64,000 nucleotides of DNA, from the NCBI GenBank assembly GCA_950106755.1, contig OX467082.1:17174001-17238000 (forward strand), in the 5' to 3' direction. The position numbers and the translations under genes were made by a program. This DNA comes from Climacium dendroides. Lineage: Eukaryota; Streptophyta; Bryopsida; Hypnales; Climaciaceae. The notes beneath the pieces were generated by a model. That model was given only the letters and a program-made list of their open reading frames with translations. It had not been told where the DNA came from and did no database searches. Below are positions 26,091 through 37,957 of this stretch, piece by piece; within the stretch, counting starts at the first letter, position 1, and every line of letters starts with the position of its first letter.

Positions 26091-29000
26091 TCGTTAAAAT
26101 GGCGGTATTCCATGTGCCATTTTGACATGAGAACCGTTGAGGTGATTTTGCTTTGTCGGCAATTTCGTTAAAATGGTGGTATTCCATGTCCCATGTTGAC
26201 ATGAGCGACCATTAAGTTGCCTTTGTATTGTGCTATGTACTAGTTGTTGGGCGTAGCGCTAGTGAGTGGCAAATGGGCCCCTTGCATACGAGTGCAAATC
26301 CTTAGGATTTCTATACAGGACTTGTGCGAAAGACAATGACTATAGATGTTGTTAGTGAAAGTCTTGGTAGACTAATAGGTAGAACGTGGAAATCTTGTCA
26401 TGGAGTTGTTGGTGCTTAACATGGGTGTCGTTGCCCATTGAAGTGGAGGGGGGGGAATATTTGTGTTCATCATCATGATGGGCACAAGTTTGGGTACTTG
26501 TTTAGGTTTGCATCGTTCATAAGTGCGTGGTCAGTGAAGTTGGTATCTAAAATACGTCTTGTTGGAATGGATGCAAAACAGAAGGGCAAAAACTTGTATT
26601 TCAGATTGAACAAAATGGAGGTTGCATACAAAGATCGAGGACCAGACAACCTATGATGCCTATAGTCTATTCAAAATTGTACAATCCGTTGCAATGTCAT
26701 CGGACGAGAAAAACTATCACTACCTGTTGCATAATATGTGAAGGTCCACCTTCTACAATACAAAGGGGCATCGCAAGCATGAAATATGACTGTTGGAATA
26801 GTCATCTCCCAGGACTTCATATTCACCAATCTTGTTCTTCTTCAACAATTCGACGTAAATGATCCACTGCAAACTGCACTTGTTGACGAGGAGCAATGAA
26901 ACTATTTCCATCGTTCTTCTTTGGTTTCCATGATGCCATGATACTATCTGTGGAAACATAGTCAGCTTTGTCGGCCGTTCAGTCAATCTTCCATCTGAAA
27001 TTAGGCTTTGTGTTCCATCCCGCATACAACCGTTGCACATCTTTGGATGTTCCACATGGGGTGTACCATTGCACTAAGACTTCGCGAAAGTGAATGGCCG
27101 TGGGATCAAATTGTGGATTTTCTACTGCCCTTCCGAGCCATACGGGCTCAAGACAATCCAATCTTGGCCTCACAAAGAGGTAGAATCCCTCACGAACATC
27201 AGTGACTACATTGTATGCTGGTGGGGGCCTTCCCTCTAGAGTACCAATGTAAGGATCTTCGGCCTCCAACTCTTGACGTGTCCTTCCATCTTGCATGAAA
27301 TTTGTCATAAGATCTCCGGGTTGTCGAGTTTGAGGCCAAAATCCTTGTTGCAATTCATTAGATTGGGGGGAGTCTTCTTCGCCTCCATCCAGCATGGCAT
27401 TTCTCACGCGGGTCCAATACGTGACCAAGTTTGACATGTGGGTTTTGTACTCCACCGTCCCATCTTCTTCGGATATGTCCTTCCAATGTTGGATGTATTT
27501 ATCAAGTCCACGCAAAATCTCAGCTTCGTTTGTCATCTTCTTCGGGGTCACGCACGGTGGATCACCTTGAGGAAGTATAGGTCTATGGTCGACATCTTCC
27601 TTCCATAGCTTCAATCCCCCTTCAGGCAACCATGGAATGTCTGTATACGCCAATTTGTATTGCATGATAGGCCATCCGTTGTCATCCATGAAGAATTTGT
27701 ATTGTCTCTCATGAGAGTGGCCCACCAATTGTTTATTGTGCATCCCAATATAAGGTTTGACATAGGCCTTGAAGTCGGGCACTTCTTCAATTAGATGTGG
27801 AATGAACGGACCTTGTTCCATTTCCATGTAGGATTGCATCAATGATGGTAGGGTGGGATGGTCTTTCTCGTGGAATTGCATACTCCATCGCCCAAATGAT
27901 GCATCCATGTCATCATGGGTGTGATCCACTATCATGAAGGATACCACCACTTCTTTCACAATGCATCTTGCCACCAAGAGGGACCAAAAACAGAAGACAT
28001 ACCTGTTTTTGTTTTCCCTCCAAGAGTTGTCCATTTGAACGTGTAGCACCGGTGGCAATGGTTGAGCCTCAATAGGTTGAGGAAGAACAGCTCCCAAAGA
28101 ATCAACACAGATCTCGCTACCTTGCAGCAACGCTCGATATAGTTCCGTGCTTCCGGCTCCTTCGAACAACGTCCGTGAAGACATTGTGGGGGGCCCTTCT
28201 AAATCTTGTAACAATTTGGCGATGGATCCCACTGTGAAGTTGCTGTCGCTGGGAAACACGTCCAAATTGTAATGTGCATATTTACCATCCCCGTGTCCAT
28301 GTGCAAAAATCCCTGATATCTTCACGGGCAACTTCATGAACCCATCTAGGGCTTTTGTTTTCCTTGCCAATGCAGGACATGCTGTTTTTGAATGATCCAT
28401 TTTGTCGTGCATGATAGATAAAAGTTGCATAGGCCGTAATTTGGACAACCATCTACTACGGTAGTAGGCATGTCGACAAGCTTCTTGTAGAAACAAGTGC
28501 TTCTCGAAGCGCCTTTGGATTCGTTGATAGTCTTCCGATCCAGGAGCAAAAGAAGCTCGTAGTTGCTTTAGATTGTCACAAATGCTACATCTTGCAAAGG
28601 AATCTCCCCTTCCCTTCACGACGTACTCAACAAAATATTTTGTTCGAATTTTACTAAAACATGATTGCGAGAGTGTCGACAGCCCGAGTTCTTCATTGGC
28701 CTACAAACAATAGAAACACGCGCACTTAGTCTGCGTATTCAACAAGTACTTCATTGGATGTTGGAGGACTCTATGAGCTATTGTGGTCGATGCGACAATT
28801 CGACCATGTCCTTTTCATATGAATGCCATAGGTGACATTGCGAGCCGTACCTTGTTCACGGTGGCTAGTAATTGCCTCCATTCGGTACCGGTCGGAAGAA
28901 CTTTGAGGCAAACCTTTTCACCAGTGGGCAAGGTGCGAGACAAATGGGGCATGTGGTCGGCCATTGCCTCTAATAATGAGCGCAAAGTCTCGATGCCTTG

Positions 29001-29970
29001 AACAGTGGCAGTGCTTGTCTTTTTTCTATTGGAGTTCCCGTGTGGAGCGCCTCTGACGCCAGCCTTGGCTTTGGCCCTGTATCTTTCGAATGTGCGGAGG
29101 GGGATGTTGTGAAGAATCCTCCAAGCATGTGGACAGACGTCTATGCCTTCTAAGGTGACAACTTGCCTCCCCCTTGGAACAGCTTTGTGCATTGTCCTAT
29201 GAACATCCAAATTTTTGCTAGATTTCACTTGAAATGTCTGTAGGTGCATTTCCGTGCGAAGCACGCGGATGGTGGAAGGACGGAACTTACGAGTGCATTC
29301 ATTATCGCAGCAGATTTGTGTGAAGACCTCAGCAATGGATTTATGTGATACCATCTTCATCTTCTTATCTAGTAAAGCGACAGCTCGAGCTCTCCTATCA
29401 TAACAATATTGTCGCACGCCCCCATTTTTTCTACTCCTTTCCATTTCTTTATCCAGAGCTTCTCGCTTGCGAGCGTGATCGTAAACACTGACGTATCCAT
29501 TTTCGCCGTGGTGAAACACCTGCCGCATAGGCCAGCGCAAGCACATGTCTCCGACGTTGGGGTCCCCGTTGTACACGTCCAAGACAACAATGCCAACGTC
29601 ATCCATCCCCAGCCTGCTCTGTCCATCAATGCATGCGTTGGGATTGGCATTGATGATGATCACTTCCGCAAAGTCGGAGCCGTCCGCATGTTTTGCGAGC
29701 AATGCCTTCCCAGACCATCTGTCTCAATCAATGCCCTCACAATCTGGGATGGGACTATTGTCTATGTTTGCCTCGGCATATGCTTCCAAGTCCACGTCCT
29801 CTTCCTGACATTCTACAAACCCCTGCACACCGAACGATGAAGAATTGACACGACATCAATGACAAAGGAATGCAATGTACAATAAGAAACGTGAAAACTG
29901 ACGACAGTAGAAAATTATATACAATACCTCATCACCATCAGAGTCGTCCGAAGAAAACATAGGAGACATT
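26091..29970 (-). mobile_element. Transposon-like element, copy 2 (inverted relative to copy 1)
   Basis: The 3' end is at 26091 (ATGGGCAATTTCGTTAAAA), matching the end of copy 1 at 2810; flanks diverge outside it. The staggered second motif lies at about 26158-26180. The body contains the full transposase-like gene. I could not find the matching 5' terminal repeat to the right of 29970; the dyad arrays at 30600-31125 may belong to the element or to its target. Confidence 0.75.
26823..29969 (-). pseudogene. Transposase-like (DUF7869-type) gene, copy 2, three exons, two nonsense codons
   Basis: Exons on the minus strand: 29969-29928 (starts MSPMFSSDDSDGDE), 29822-28851 and 28700-26823. Junctions are GT-AG and the phases agree, giving a 963-aa frame. 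Order of parts: acidic N-terminus; FTQICCDNECTRKF (paired Cys); DVCPHAWRILHNI; FARCSICDNLK; then the RNase H-like block with QMDNSWRENKNRYVF and DHTHDDMDASF. Copy 1 has G where this copy has D in that last motif, a G-to-A change in a conserved position. In-frame TGA codons interrupt at 29724-29726 and 26979-26981; copy 1 has CGA at the second. It was probably a cut-and-paste transposase; the family name is from memory and the activity is inference. Confidence 0.75.
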
Positions 29971-30067
29971 AAAATCGTAAGTGTTTTCTAATGATAGAAA
30001 ATAGCGTCCTCGTAGGAAAGATGAGAGTGGCACTTGAAAGAATTGGTAGCATATACATCCTCTTCGT

Positions 30068-30600
30068 TCAGCCCACAAGGGCTAACACGCCTGACAGCAG
30101 TAAAATAAAAAGTATTAGAAGCAATGACATATAGGCGAGTGGCGAAAGCGGGGAATATGAGGACATCACTACATAATCAAATACAGTATGAAATAGTGTA
30201 GCATCTGTCTCGAACCCGCCCACTTGCTGTGAGGTTCGGTATAGAATGCAGTGAAGTCTGAAACTAACGATTCCCATAGAACGTCGACTACCGTGGACCC
30301 CATTCAGCAGTGCAATGCCACTAAGTCCAAGAAAGACAATCAACCGCACATGAGTATGGACCGAACAGTCTAAGTCCGAGGAGACTGGAAGTCTACGCAC
30401 AAATTTCCCCAAGGCCTGTTCACTGAGCCACTTTGAACTGCGTGGAAGAGTTACACCTCTCACAGATATTGTTCCACACCCAATATAGAAGAAGCGCGCC
30501 AAAGGATAGACAACACAATGTAAAGAATCACAAAGAAGAACTCGTTCCTACAAAGAATGCTGAACAGTCCAGAGTCTCCAAGAAAGAGCTCCACCGAAAA
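30068..30600. other. Region with no supported gene
   Basis: A 144-aa minus ORF (30068-30502) has a hydrophobic C-terminus but no homologue in the window, no splice context and no recognisable motif. I treat it as chance. Confidence 0.4.
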
Positions 30601-30602
30601 AC

Positions 30603-31115
30603 AGTTTAGAACGGCCGCTCTGAACTGCGAGGAACAGGATGCATGCGTAATTTATCCACGCGATCGCGCCTAATTGGGAAAACGGAGGACTAGGATCTAA
30701 ATAATGCGCATGCAAAACATAGTTCAGAGTGGCCACTCTGAATTGAACAAAGGGTGACAAATCATGAACGCTCTGAACGGACGGTGACGGAGCTCTGTGA
30801 CCGTCAGTTTGGAGCGTTCATGATTAGTCACCCTCTGTTCAGTTCAGAGTGGCCGTTCTGAACTAAATGGAGGATAGCTTTCGTCTCTGTCACCTGATGT
30901 TCAATTCAGAGCGGCCGCTCTGAACTAAACGGAGGATAGCTTTCGTCTTTGTCACCTCACGTTCAGTTCAGAGCGGTCGCTCTGAACCGAACGGAGGATA
31001 GCTTTCCGAATCGTCACCCCACGTTCCGTTCAGAGTGACCGCTCTGAACTGAACGGAGTGTCATATTGCTTCCCAATCGTCACCCCACATTCAGTTCAGA
31101 GCGGCCGCCCTGAAC
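30603..31115. repeat. Dyad-repeat array with foldback and 62-bp tandem units
   Basis: Seven copies of the dyad (arm TTCAGAGYG, two central bases, inverted arm) occur at about 30603, 30722, 30842, 30905, 30966, 31029 and 31095. The last five are spaced 62-65 bp apart with the shared spacer GGAGGATAGCTTTCGTC, forming a tandem array. Positions 30721-30864 form one long imperfect palindrome. No coding function; see findings. Confidence 0.8.
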
Positions 31116-31949
31116 TAAGTAACACTAATTGCGGGTGACATTAATTATCATAAATTAATCTGGACGGAATGCCATCCGAACTTTGTCTGATGTAATAGAT
31201 GTTAATGCTAAGATATATCAGCATTGTATAAATCATGACTCTGAAATAGCACACCACTGTGGATAATTGATTGTCTACGAGAATGTGAATAACTATTCGG
31301 AACCGAATAACAGTGCATTTCGAGTTTACAATTCATACAAACTACAATGAGCATAGTTCTAAAATTCGCATTTCAGCAAATGCAACATTTTATCTAACGG
31401 GAAGACACGACTCACCGGTTGTTAGTGTGAGATTCTAGGAATGTGGCTCAGGCAGTACTACAAATGCGAAAAAACTGAAGAAAAACATGAAATTTGTTGA
31501 AATCCGTTGAAATTGAGTTCTTAGAGACAAAAAACAATCCTGCGAACTGAGAGAAGAGAAACAGGGAATAAATAGTTCATCGAACCTGAAATGAGGACGT
31601 ACGACGTCATTGGCGCTTCTTAGCAATAAAGATGGCCTCCAGCGGTCGACAACGTGGTGCACAACGCCGACGGAAGAGGAGAAAACGACGCGCGCTCTAA
31701 TATCGACATACACAATTGCAGACGATGAAAGAAGAAAGACAGAAGCCGGTTTCGGTTTTGTATTCTGAGACTACATTTCAATGCGGCAGTCGCATATGGC
31801 GGTTGCCACGTCGCCAGCGTAGGGCCACGTTGGTTTTCGACGAAAAAATAAATAAAATTGAAAAATTCGGACATCTCTGTCACGCGTAGTTTCTACGCCA
31901 GTCGCTACGCTAGGTTATTCAGTGTGTTGTTAGAACCAGTTCTCGACCG

Positions 31950-32110
31950 CATGGTTTTTGCATTCGGAGGGTACAAGATATTTTTGCACAACCCCAACTG
32001 CTTTCCCAAAGTCTTTTGCATCCGGTGAAAGGAGTCGACAATGCTCCAGCAAGTTCTACAGCAAAAGGGTGAGAATGGAGGACATTCCATGTGGAGATCA
32101 CAATCGCACG
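31950..32110 (+). pseudogene. Possible SBP-box-like fragment (very tentative)
   Basis: The frame reads PKSFASGERSRQCSSKFYS and then IPCGDHNRTHFKK before a donor-like AAG|GTTTGT at 32107. The spacing of PK..., QCS.FY and C..HN...KK loosely resembles part of the plant SBP DNA-binding domain. Several zinc ligands are missing and no upstream half is seen. It could be chance or an old fragment. Confidence 0.15.
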
Positions 32111-32904
32111 CACTTCAAGAAGGTTTGTTCACTGTCACTTTTGAATTTCCATAATCCTCAGCAATTTTTTTTGGTTTGAACTCCAAAGAATAGTCGTTCT
32201 GGCTTTCATCGTAGCTTCATTTGCCACCATCACCACTTCGCTACATCTTCTATAATAGCTTGAGATTTCTTCATTTAGAGTTTGGGAATGGAAATGCTGG
32301 AATTCTAAGTGGTAGAGAAGAAAGAAAGGTTTCTTGATTTTGTTTAAGATTTGCGGAAAAGTGTAGTGATTTGATTACTACAAGCCATTGTGAAAGTCAA
32401 GCGTTCGATGAGAGGTAGTCAATTTCCAATGTCAATGAACCCACTTGGAAGTGGTTTTGAGATTCCATTGGGAATGCTTCTCATTTGCAACTTCTCAGTA
32501 GGCTTCAAGTTCTCATTTTGTATTTGTTAGCACATGTAGAAGAGATTTATATTTTCTTAAGACTTTTTCTTTTTCATCTTTGTGAGGTTGTACGCTATAA
32601 AAGAGCCCTTGTAAGGGCTCATTTGTCTTTTTCATTATTCTTCATGGTCTATATTCTTTCTAAATCATGTTTTTTAGCAAGAAATAAAGATGTGGAACCT
32701 AAGAAAATGTATGCACCAGTGATTTTTAGCAACATGTTGCAAATTGAAAGATAAGGATTGTTGATTGTAATAGAATAACAATTTTGTATCTCTTCATTCT
32801 AGGGTTTAAGGATTTGGTGGAAGGATCGCCTCATCTTCACTCTCTACCTATTAGTAGGGTTGATGTGTTTCATTGTAGGGCACTTTTGGTTCTAAACAGA
32901 TTCA

Positions 32905-34146
32905 ATGGCTGGTGCTGCAAACTTCAGTAAGTGCTCCGAGCAGCTTAGAGTTCTTTTGGACAATGAGGACTTTGGGTAAGTGACTTCTTCTTTTTCTACA
33001 CATGTTTTTTGGGCTTTTTGCGTTTGCAGCTGTTGCATGATTTTCTACCATACTTATGATTGTTTCATTGAAATTGATTCAAAATTGCTTGAAATAGGGC
33101 TCGTGATTTTTGGCAAGGCTACAAGCTATATTGCTTTGCCCATTATTCTCACTGCGAGACGTCTAAGGAGATGTTCCAAGACACCAAGATGGGTAAATAC
33201 TACATGGGTTATGTTTTCCTTCTTCCATTTGTAGAATTGTGTACTTCAAAAGCATGTGCAAGACTCTAAGTTTTGGATAATATGTAGGTATCACATGCAT
33301 GGTTGTTCCTTAGTGCAATCTTTGTTGGTTTCTTGTTGCAAGTCATGTTATGTATGCATTGTAGGGCACACTTGAAGTTCCTTGGGGAGCACAATTTGAT
33401 GCTGTAATTCGAGATGTGTGGGCCATGATGGAGGAATATGTCCATGTGCGTCACAACAAGGATTGCACAAACCTTCGGTGAGTTTTTTTGGTTGTCAAGT
33501 ACAACATGCTATACTATATATTAACATTTCTTGGTTGATTTTGATGCTCAATTCTTGTTAGCATTGTTTCTTTTTTAGTTCATTTGTTGATAATTGTTTA
33601 GGTTTGCAAAAGTTTTGCTTGGTTTTTGAGATTTCAGTATGTACGTACTTGGACATGTTAATTTTTGATATGATAATATGTCTTGATTCACATGGCATGT
33701 AGGGCTCTCATGGAGGAATTCAATGATGAGGATGAGCTCGCCGCATCCAAGAATGGTTCCTTGCTTCTACAACTCATTGAGGTTTGTAATATAGATTGCT
33801 TTTGACCTTCCAATAGCATAGGAAAAAATGATGCCCTTCGATATCTCTTCATTCTTTGATTTTTTTTTCATGATATTGAATTTTTGATGATGTCAATTTC
33901 TTGAATAATGTTGTGATTTTTTGAATTTTGAAAGATTTATAAAAGATTTCTCATTGAAATATGTCTTATTGGTACTTCATTGTTTAGGATGACAAGTACG
34001 GGATTGAACATTTGCATAGGGAGTCTCAAGCAATTCACTTTGGAACGGATATTTTTGATGAATTTCGTGCCCGGCTCAATCAAGCACAAGCAAATTTGGA
34101 TAACCTCACACCTGAGCGTCGAGTGTCCTGTCGCCACTATCGTTGA
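32905..34146 (+). CDS. Five-exon gene of unknown function, 167 aa
   Basis: Exons 32905-32975, 33098-33192, 33378-33477, 33703-33781 and 33988-34146 join in frame from ATG to TGA. Every intron is GT-AG. The protein starts MAGAANFSKCSEQLRVLL, has an aromatic stretch (FWQGYKLYCFAHYSHC), then VPWGAQFDAVIRDVW, an acidic helix (LMEEFNDEDELA) and DKYGIEHLH, and ends with a basic tail. The exon 2/3 junction has an alternative: donor at 33231 with acceptor at 33365 also keeps the frame. There is no signal peptide or membrane segment. I do not recognise the family. The consistent splice sites across five small exons argue for a real gene rather than a chance frame. Confidence 0.6.
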
Positions 34147-35087
34147 AGGAAGACTTCTACTTACTTGTTATATATACATAATGAATTTTTGCTAAGTACC
34201 ATAGTACCGGGAATAGTTTTATTAGAAAAAGACGTTATGTTTTGTTTCTTTATTTTGTACAAGTTTTTCTAACAAGTAGCTTTCTTACTTTTTAGATAAA
34301 CTGGAGTCACTTTGTTACCTTGGGATCTACCTTTTGTAGGCCACATCAGGAGAACATGACATTTCTATTCAACATGTTCAATTGGATGATTAGTAGATCC
34401 CCCCAAAGACTTTACATGCAGAACTAATTTTTATCAAACATCTAAAGTACAACATTATCTGTGTGTTGCTCATGAAAAGTGAACAGTTCATGAGATTAGT
34501 ATGGTATGTGGAACTTCTTCCAAGCATTCAGAATCTTTCTAATGCTCTTGTGTTTTACATTGTAGGAGATATTCAAGTATGTACTTTTGTGCAAGAGATG
34601 CTTACATTGTCTTCAAAATACCTTCTTCTATCACTTTTTGCATTTTGGGGGGACTTGTAATGGCATAACTTATATTTGGGGACAATTATTAAAATGAATA
34701 TTACATTCCTTGATAGCTCATTTGTTTAAGTGTCTTCAAACTATTTCATAAAATCATGTTCAAAATTCAAATCACATGAGGTAACCCTAAATCTCCAAAG
34801 TCCTCCATAGTTTTTTTTGGTTGTTAGATGCTTTATTGTAGTGTTGACCCAACAAATTTATGTTGTTGCAATGAACTATGCAAAAACATTAAGTTCGCAG
34901 ATTAGCAAATTAGCAAATTTTTTTTTTTAAAATTAAAATTATTTTTATGTCTTAGAAACTTTTAACTTATTAAAAATCTTATTTATATTAATAGTAAAAA
35001 GGAGTTTTCATGAGTAACGATACTATTGCTAATATGATTACATGTATAAGAAATGCGAACTTGGAAAAGAATCGTTGCAGTACTGGA
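34147..35087. other. AT-rich DNA downstream of the five-exon gene
   Basis: No supportable gene. The first few hundred bases probably include the 3' untranslated region and polyadenylation signals of the preceding gene. Confidence 0.4.
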
Positions 35088-35885
35088 CTAGCGGTTGGCG
35101 CTTGCTATGCTACGCATTCACCATAAAAATTTCATAAGAATTTTTATGTATTAGATAGAATGACGACCAAATATTTCAATAAATCTTCAAATAAAAATGC
35201 CTAAAATCTTTGTATAATTTTTGTTCTAAGTAAGCATATATAGAAAAGTAGCATAGAAATTTATTGAATGATGAATGAAGCATATGCAATGGTAAATACT
35301 ATAAAAGATACACATACATTAGAAATTTGACTCCATTGTTACAGAAAATTGCAATTCAAATTGAAGAATTGAAAAGAAAAACTAATAAATCTCAAAAACT
35401 TTGTGAACAACTTAATTGTTGTGGAATCCCAAATTTCTTCAATTGAATCAATTTCTCAAAATCATTTGGTAGTCGCGATAGACAATTGAAATCATGAAAG
35501 CTCAAAGTTCATGAAAGCAAAAAATCATAGAAGTGCAAAGAAGTTTCAAGCCAAGAGAAGCAATGCATTTGCTACCTCTATAATATCATCCTCTGGATCC
35601 TCTTTAATATCCCCTCAATTGCAACGACTATATTATTTCTATAATATCACCCTTAGTAAAAAGTGATATCAGAGGTGGTTGTGAAGTGCTACTCTATTTC
35701 AGTAATATCACATTGTGTGAATATATGATTTCTATGTATACATGATTGGAAGTATTTTTATAGAATAATTAAAATAATTATTTTAAAGACTTATTGAAAT
35801 CATTATCATGCATTGTATTGAAATATATCAAAAATTTACTAATATGTGATACAGTGAATGCGTAGTATAACAAGCACGAACCTCT
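35088..35885. mobile_element. Terminal-inverted-repeat element, copy 1
   Basis: The left end GGTTGGCGCTTGCTATGC continues TACGCATTCACC; the right end (about 35852-35885) is its imperfect reverse complement (GTGAATGCGTAGTATAACAA). The interior resembles 35980-36400. No intact ORF. Confidence 0.6.
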
Positions 35886-35944
35886 AAGTATTAATGGTAG
35901 CATTTGTGCTATTACAGAGGGAGTTCTAATTTTAGTAGTATGAC

Positions 35945-36455
35945 TAGCGGTTGACGCTTACTATACTATGCATTCACCATTAGAATTTCATTAGAATTTT
36001 TTATGTATGAGATAAAATGTAGAGCAAGAATTTCAATAAATGTTTAGATAAAAATTACTAAAATCTTCATATAATTTTCTAAATAAGCATATATTGAAAT
36101 AAATAATGATGAATACTATAAAAGATATACATACATTAGAATGCATTAGAAATTTGACCCCATTATTACAAACAATGGCAACCCAAATAGAAGAATTTAA
36201 AGGAAAAATTTGTCAACCTCCAAAGCTTCTTAAACAATTCAATTGTTGTGAAATTGAAAATTGGATCAAGTCATTTGGTAGTAGCAATAGAAAATTGAAA
36301 TTCGAAGCTCAAAGCTCACAAAAGCACAAAATTATAGAAATGCAAAAGAAATATGAAGCCAAGAAAAGCATTATCATGCATTCTATTGAAATATATCAAA
36401 TTTTTATTAATATGTGATACAATGAATGCATAGCATAGCAAGCATGAACCCCTAG
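35945..36455. mobile_element. Terminal-inverted-repeat element, copy 2 (tandem to copy 1)
   Basis: The left end GGTTGACGCTTACTATACTA and right end AATGCATAGCATAGCAAGC match copy 1. The interior aligns with it except for a deletion of roughly 300 bp near its 3' part. The plus-strand 103-aa ORF at 36106-36417 (KFEAQSSQKHKIIEMQKKYE) has broken equivalents in copy 1. It may be a relic of an encoded charged, helical (gag-like) protein. Confidence 0.55.
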
Positions 36456-37034
36456 TATTAATGGTAGCATTTGTGATATTACGTAGGGACTTATGATTTT
36501 AGTAGTATGACTAACATTTTTGAATTCCATAACTACATTCTTAACACTCTAGTGTTTTAAATCATACTCTAGCTTCTTCTACTTATTATTTTTTTAGCAT
36601 GAATATGAAATATTTTTTGTTTGAAATTTTGTATATGTATTCCCAACTCATTTCTTGAGAGCAACAAGCTATAGAATCTCAAAAACCTTCTACAAAAAGT
36701 TTGAAAGATGAAATCTAACCATTCAAGAAGAGTTGAAAACATTTTTTTTTGAAATTCAAACGATTTGATCTTGTAGATGGTAAGGTTTTTTATTCTAAAG
36801 TTTTAGGAGGATATAATTTAACAATTTAACTAAGGGATCCTATGGTTGGAATTGTTAATAAAGAAATATAAATGAAGGTTTTAGCCTTGCTTTGGATTTA
36901 AGTAATTTGAAGCAATTTTGGATATGAAAACATCGAATTTTTTTGAGGGTTAAAAAAGTGTAGATACACTCATATACTTAAGTATTATTTGACTATCAAA
37001 TGATGGAGTCCCCCCAATATTATGATGCTTCGTT

Positions 37035-37400
37035 TAGACTCGGCTTAGGTTCGGTTTAGGTTCGGTTTGGGTTTGATGGGGGTTGGGTTCAAGTTCGGTT
37101 CAGGTTCGGTTTGGGTTTGATGGAGGTTGGGTTTCGGTTCGGCGGAGGTTCGGTTGCTCGTCTTCCCTGTTTCGAGGGTTTGCATCCAGACTCTTCCCAC
37201 TGGTACCGTGCCTTTCCCCGCGTAGTGTTTTTCCTTTGTTCCGTTCCCCCGCGCGCAGCGTTCTTCCTTTGTTCCATCCCCCGTGCGCAGTGTCTTCCTT
37301 AGTTCCGTTCCCCCGCACGCAGCACTCATTTGTTCTTGTGCTCGTTCTTGCGCTCGTTCTTGCTCGTTTCTTGTGCTCGTTCCTCTCCGCGCAGTATTCT
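37035..37400. repeat. Degenerate tandem repeats (GGTTCGGTTTGGG and CGCAGYGTTCTTCC units)
   Basis: 37035-37155 contains two ~50-bp units of GTTCGGTTTGGGTTTGATGG type. 37205-37330 has three to four ~38-bp units ending in CGCAG-GTTCTTCC. 37330-37385 repeats CTCGTTCTTG. Overlapping ORFs on both strands here (for example 37083-37532) are by-products of the repeat composition. Confidence 0.6.
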
Positions 37401-37957
37401 TTCTTTCTTGCGCAGTGTGCTTTCCTTTTGCGTTCCTCCTACGCACAGTGTTCTTCCTCTTTTGCGGTACCTGGTGTGTTGCTTGTGGACACCTCCTTTG
37501 CAAGGTACGCTCTCCATTGGTTTAGGGTTTAGGTCATTTCATTGCGAGCTATCTCGTTTCTTTGCGTATTTGAATCTTGGTGCGAGCTGCTTGTTTTCGA
37601 AAACCATATACCTCTTGCACTGTAGTTCGGTGGCTTCAATCTGCGTTGATGTCTATTGCTGTGATGCTTCGTTCTCTCAAAGCATTTGTGTATCTTATTA
37701 GTTTTCATTGAGTTCCATTGCACTTCATCTGCAGCTGCCAGGGATTCCGAGTTCCTGGAGTCTTAACAAACGAAGCAATTTTGCTATTCTAGGCTGAAGA
37801 AGCAGAGTGTTGAACAGGCACCTAGCCCAGGTAATCACTACATCCCAATTGATTGCAATGCCAACCATTCCTGAACAATTTGAAACCATGCAAACACAAA
37901 AGAATTAGCTAGAACAAGGACCCCCTATAACCGTGCACATGTCGATGCTGTTGGCAG

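Noticed and set aside
26753..27055. 100-aa minus ORF (and its copy at 1833-2135 plus)
   Set aside because: It is an out-of-frame shadow of the C-terminal part of the transposase-like gene in both copies.
30068..30502. 144-aa minus ORF with hydrophobic end
   Set aside because: Single uninterrupted frame with no conserved counterpart, no recognisable motif, and located in the presumed 5' flank of transposase copy 2.
37035..37155. Telomere-like repeat (GGTTTAGG, GGGTTTGA)
   Set aside because: Units are irregular and do not match the plant TTTAGGG register; this is a local degenerate tandem repeat.
37083..37532. 149-aa and overlapping ORFs on both strands
   Set aside because: They are open on several frames at once because of the repeat composition; no motif and no splice context.
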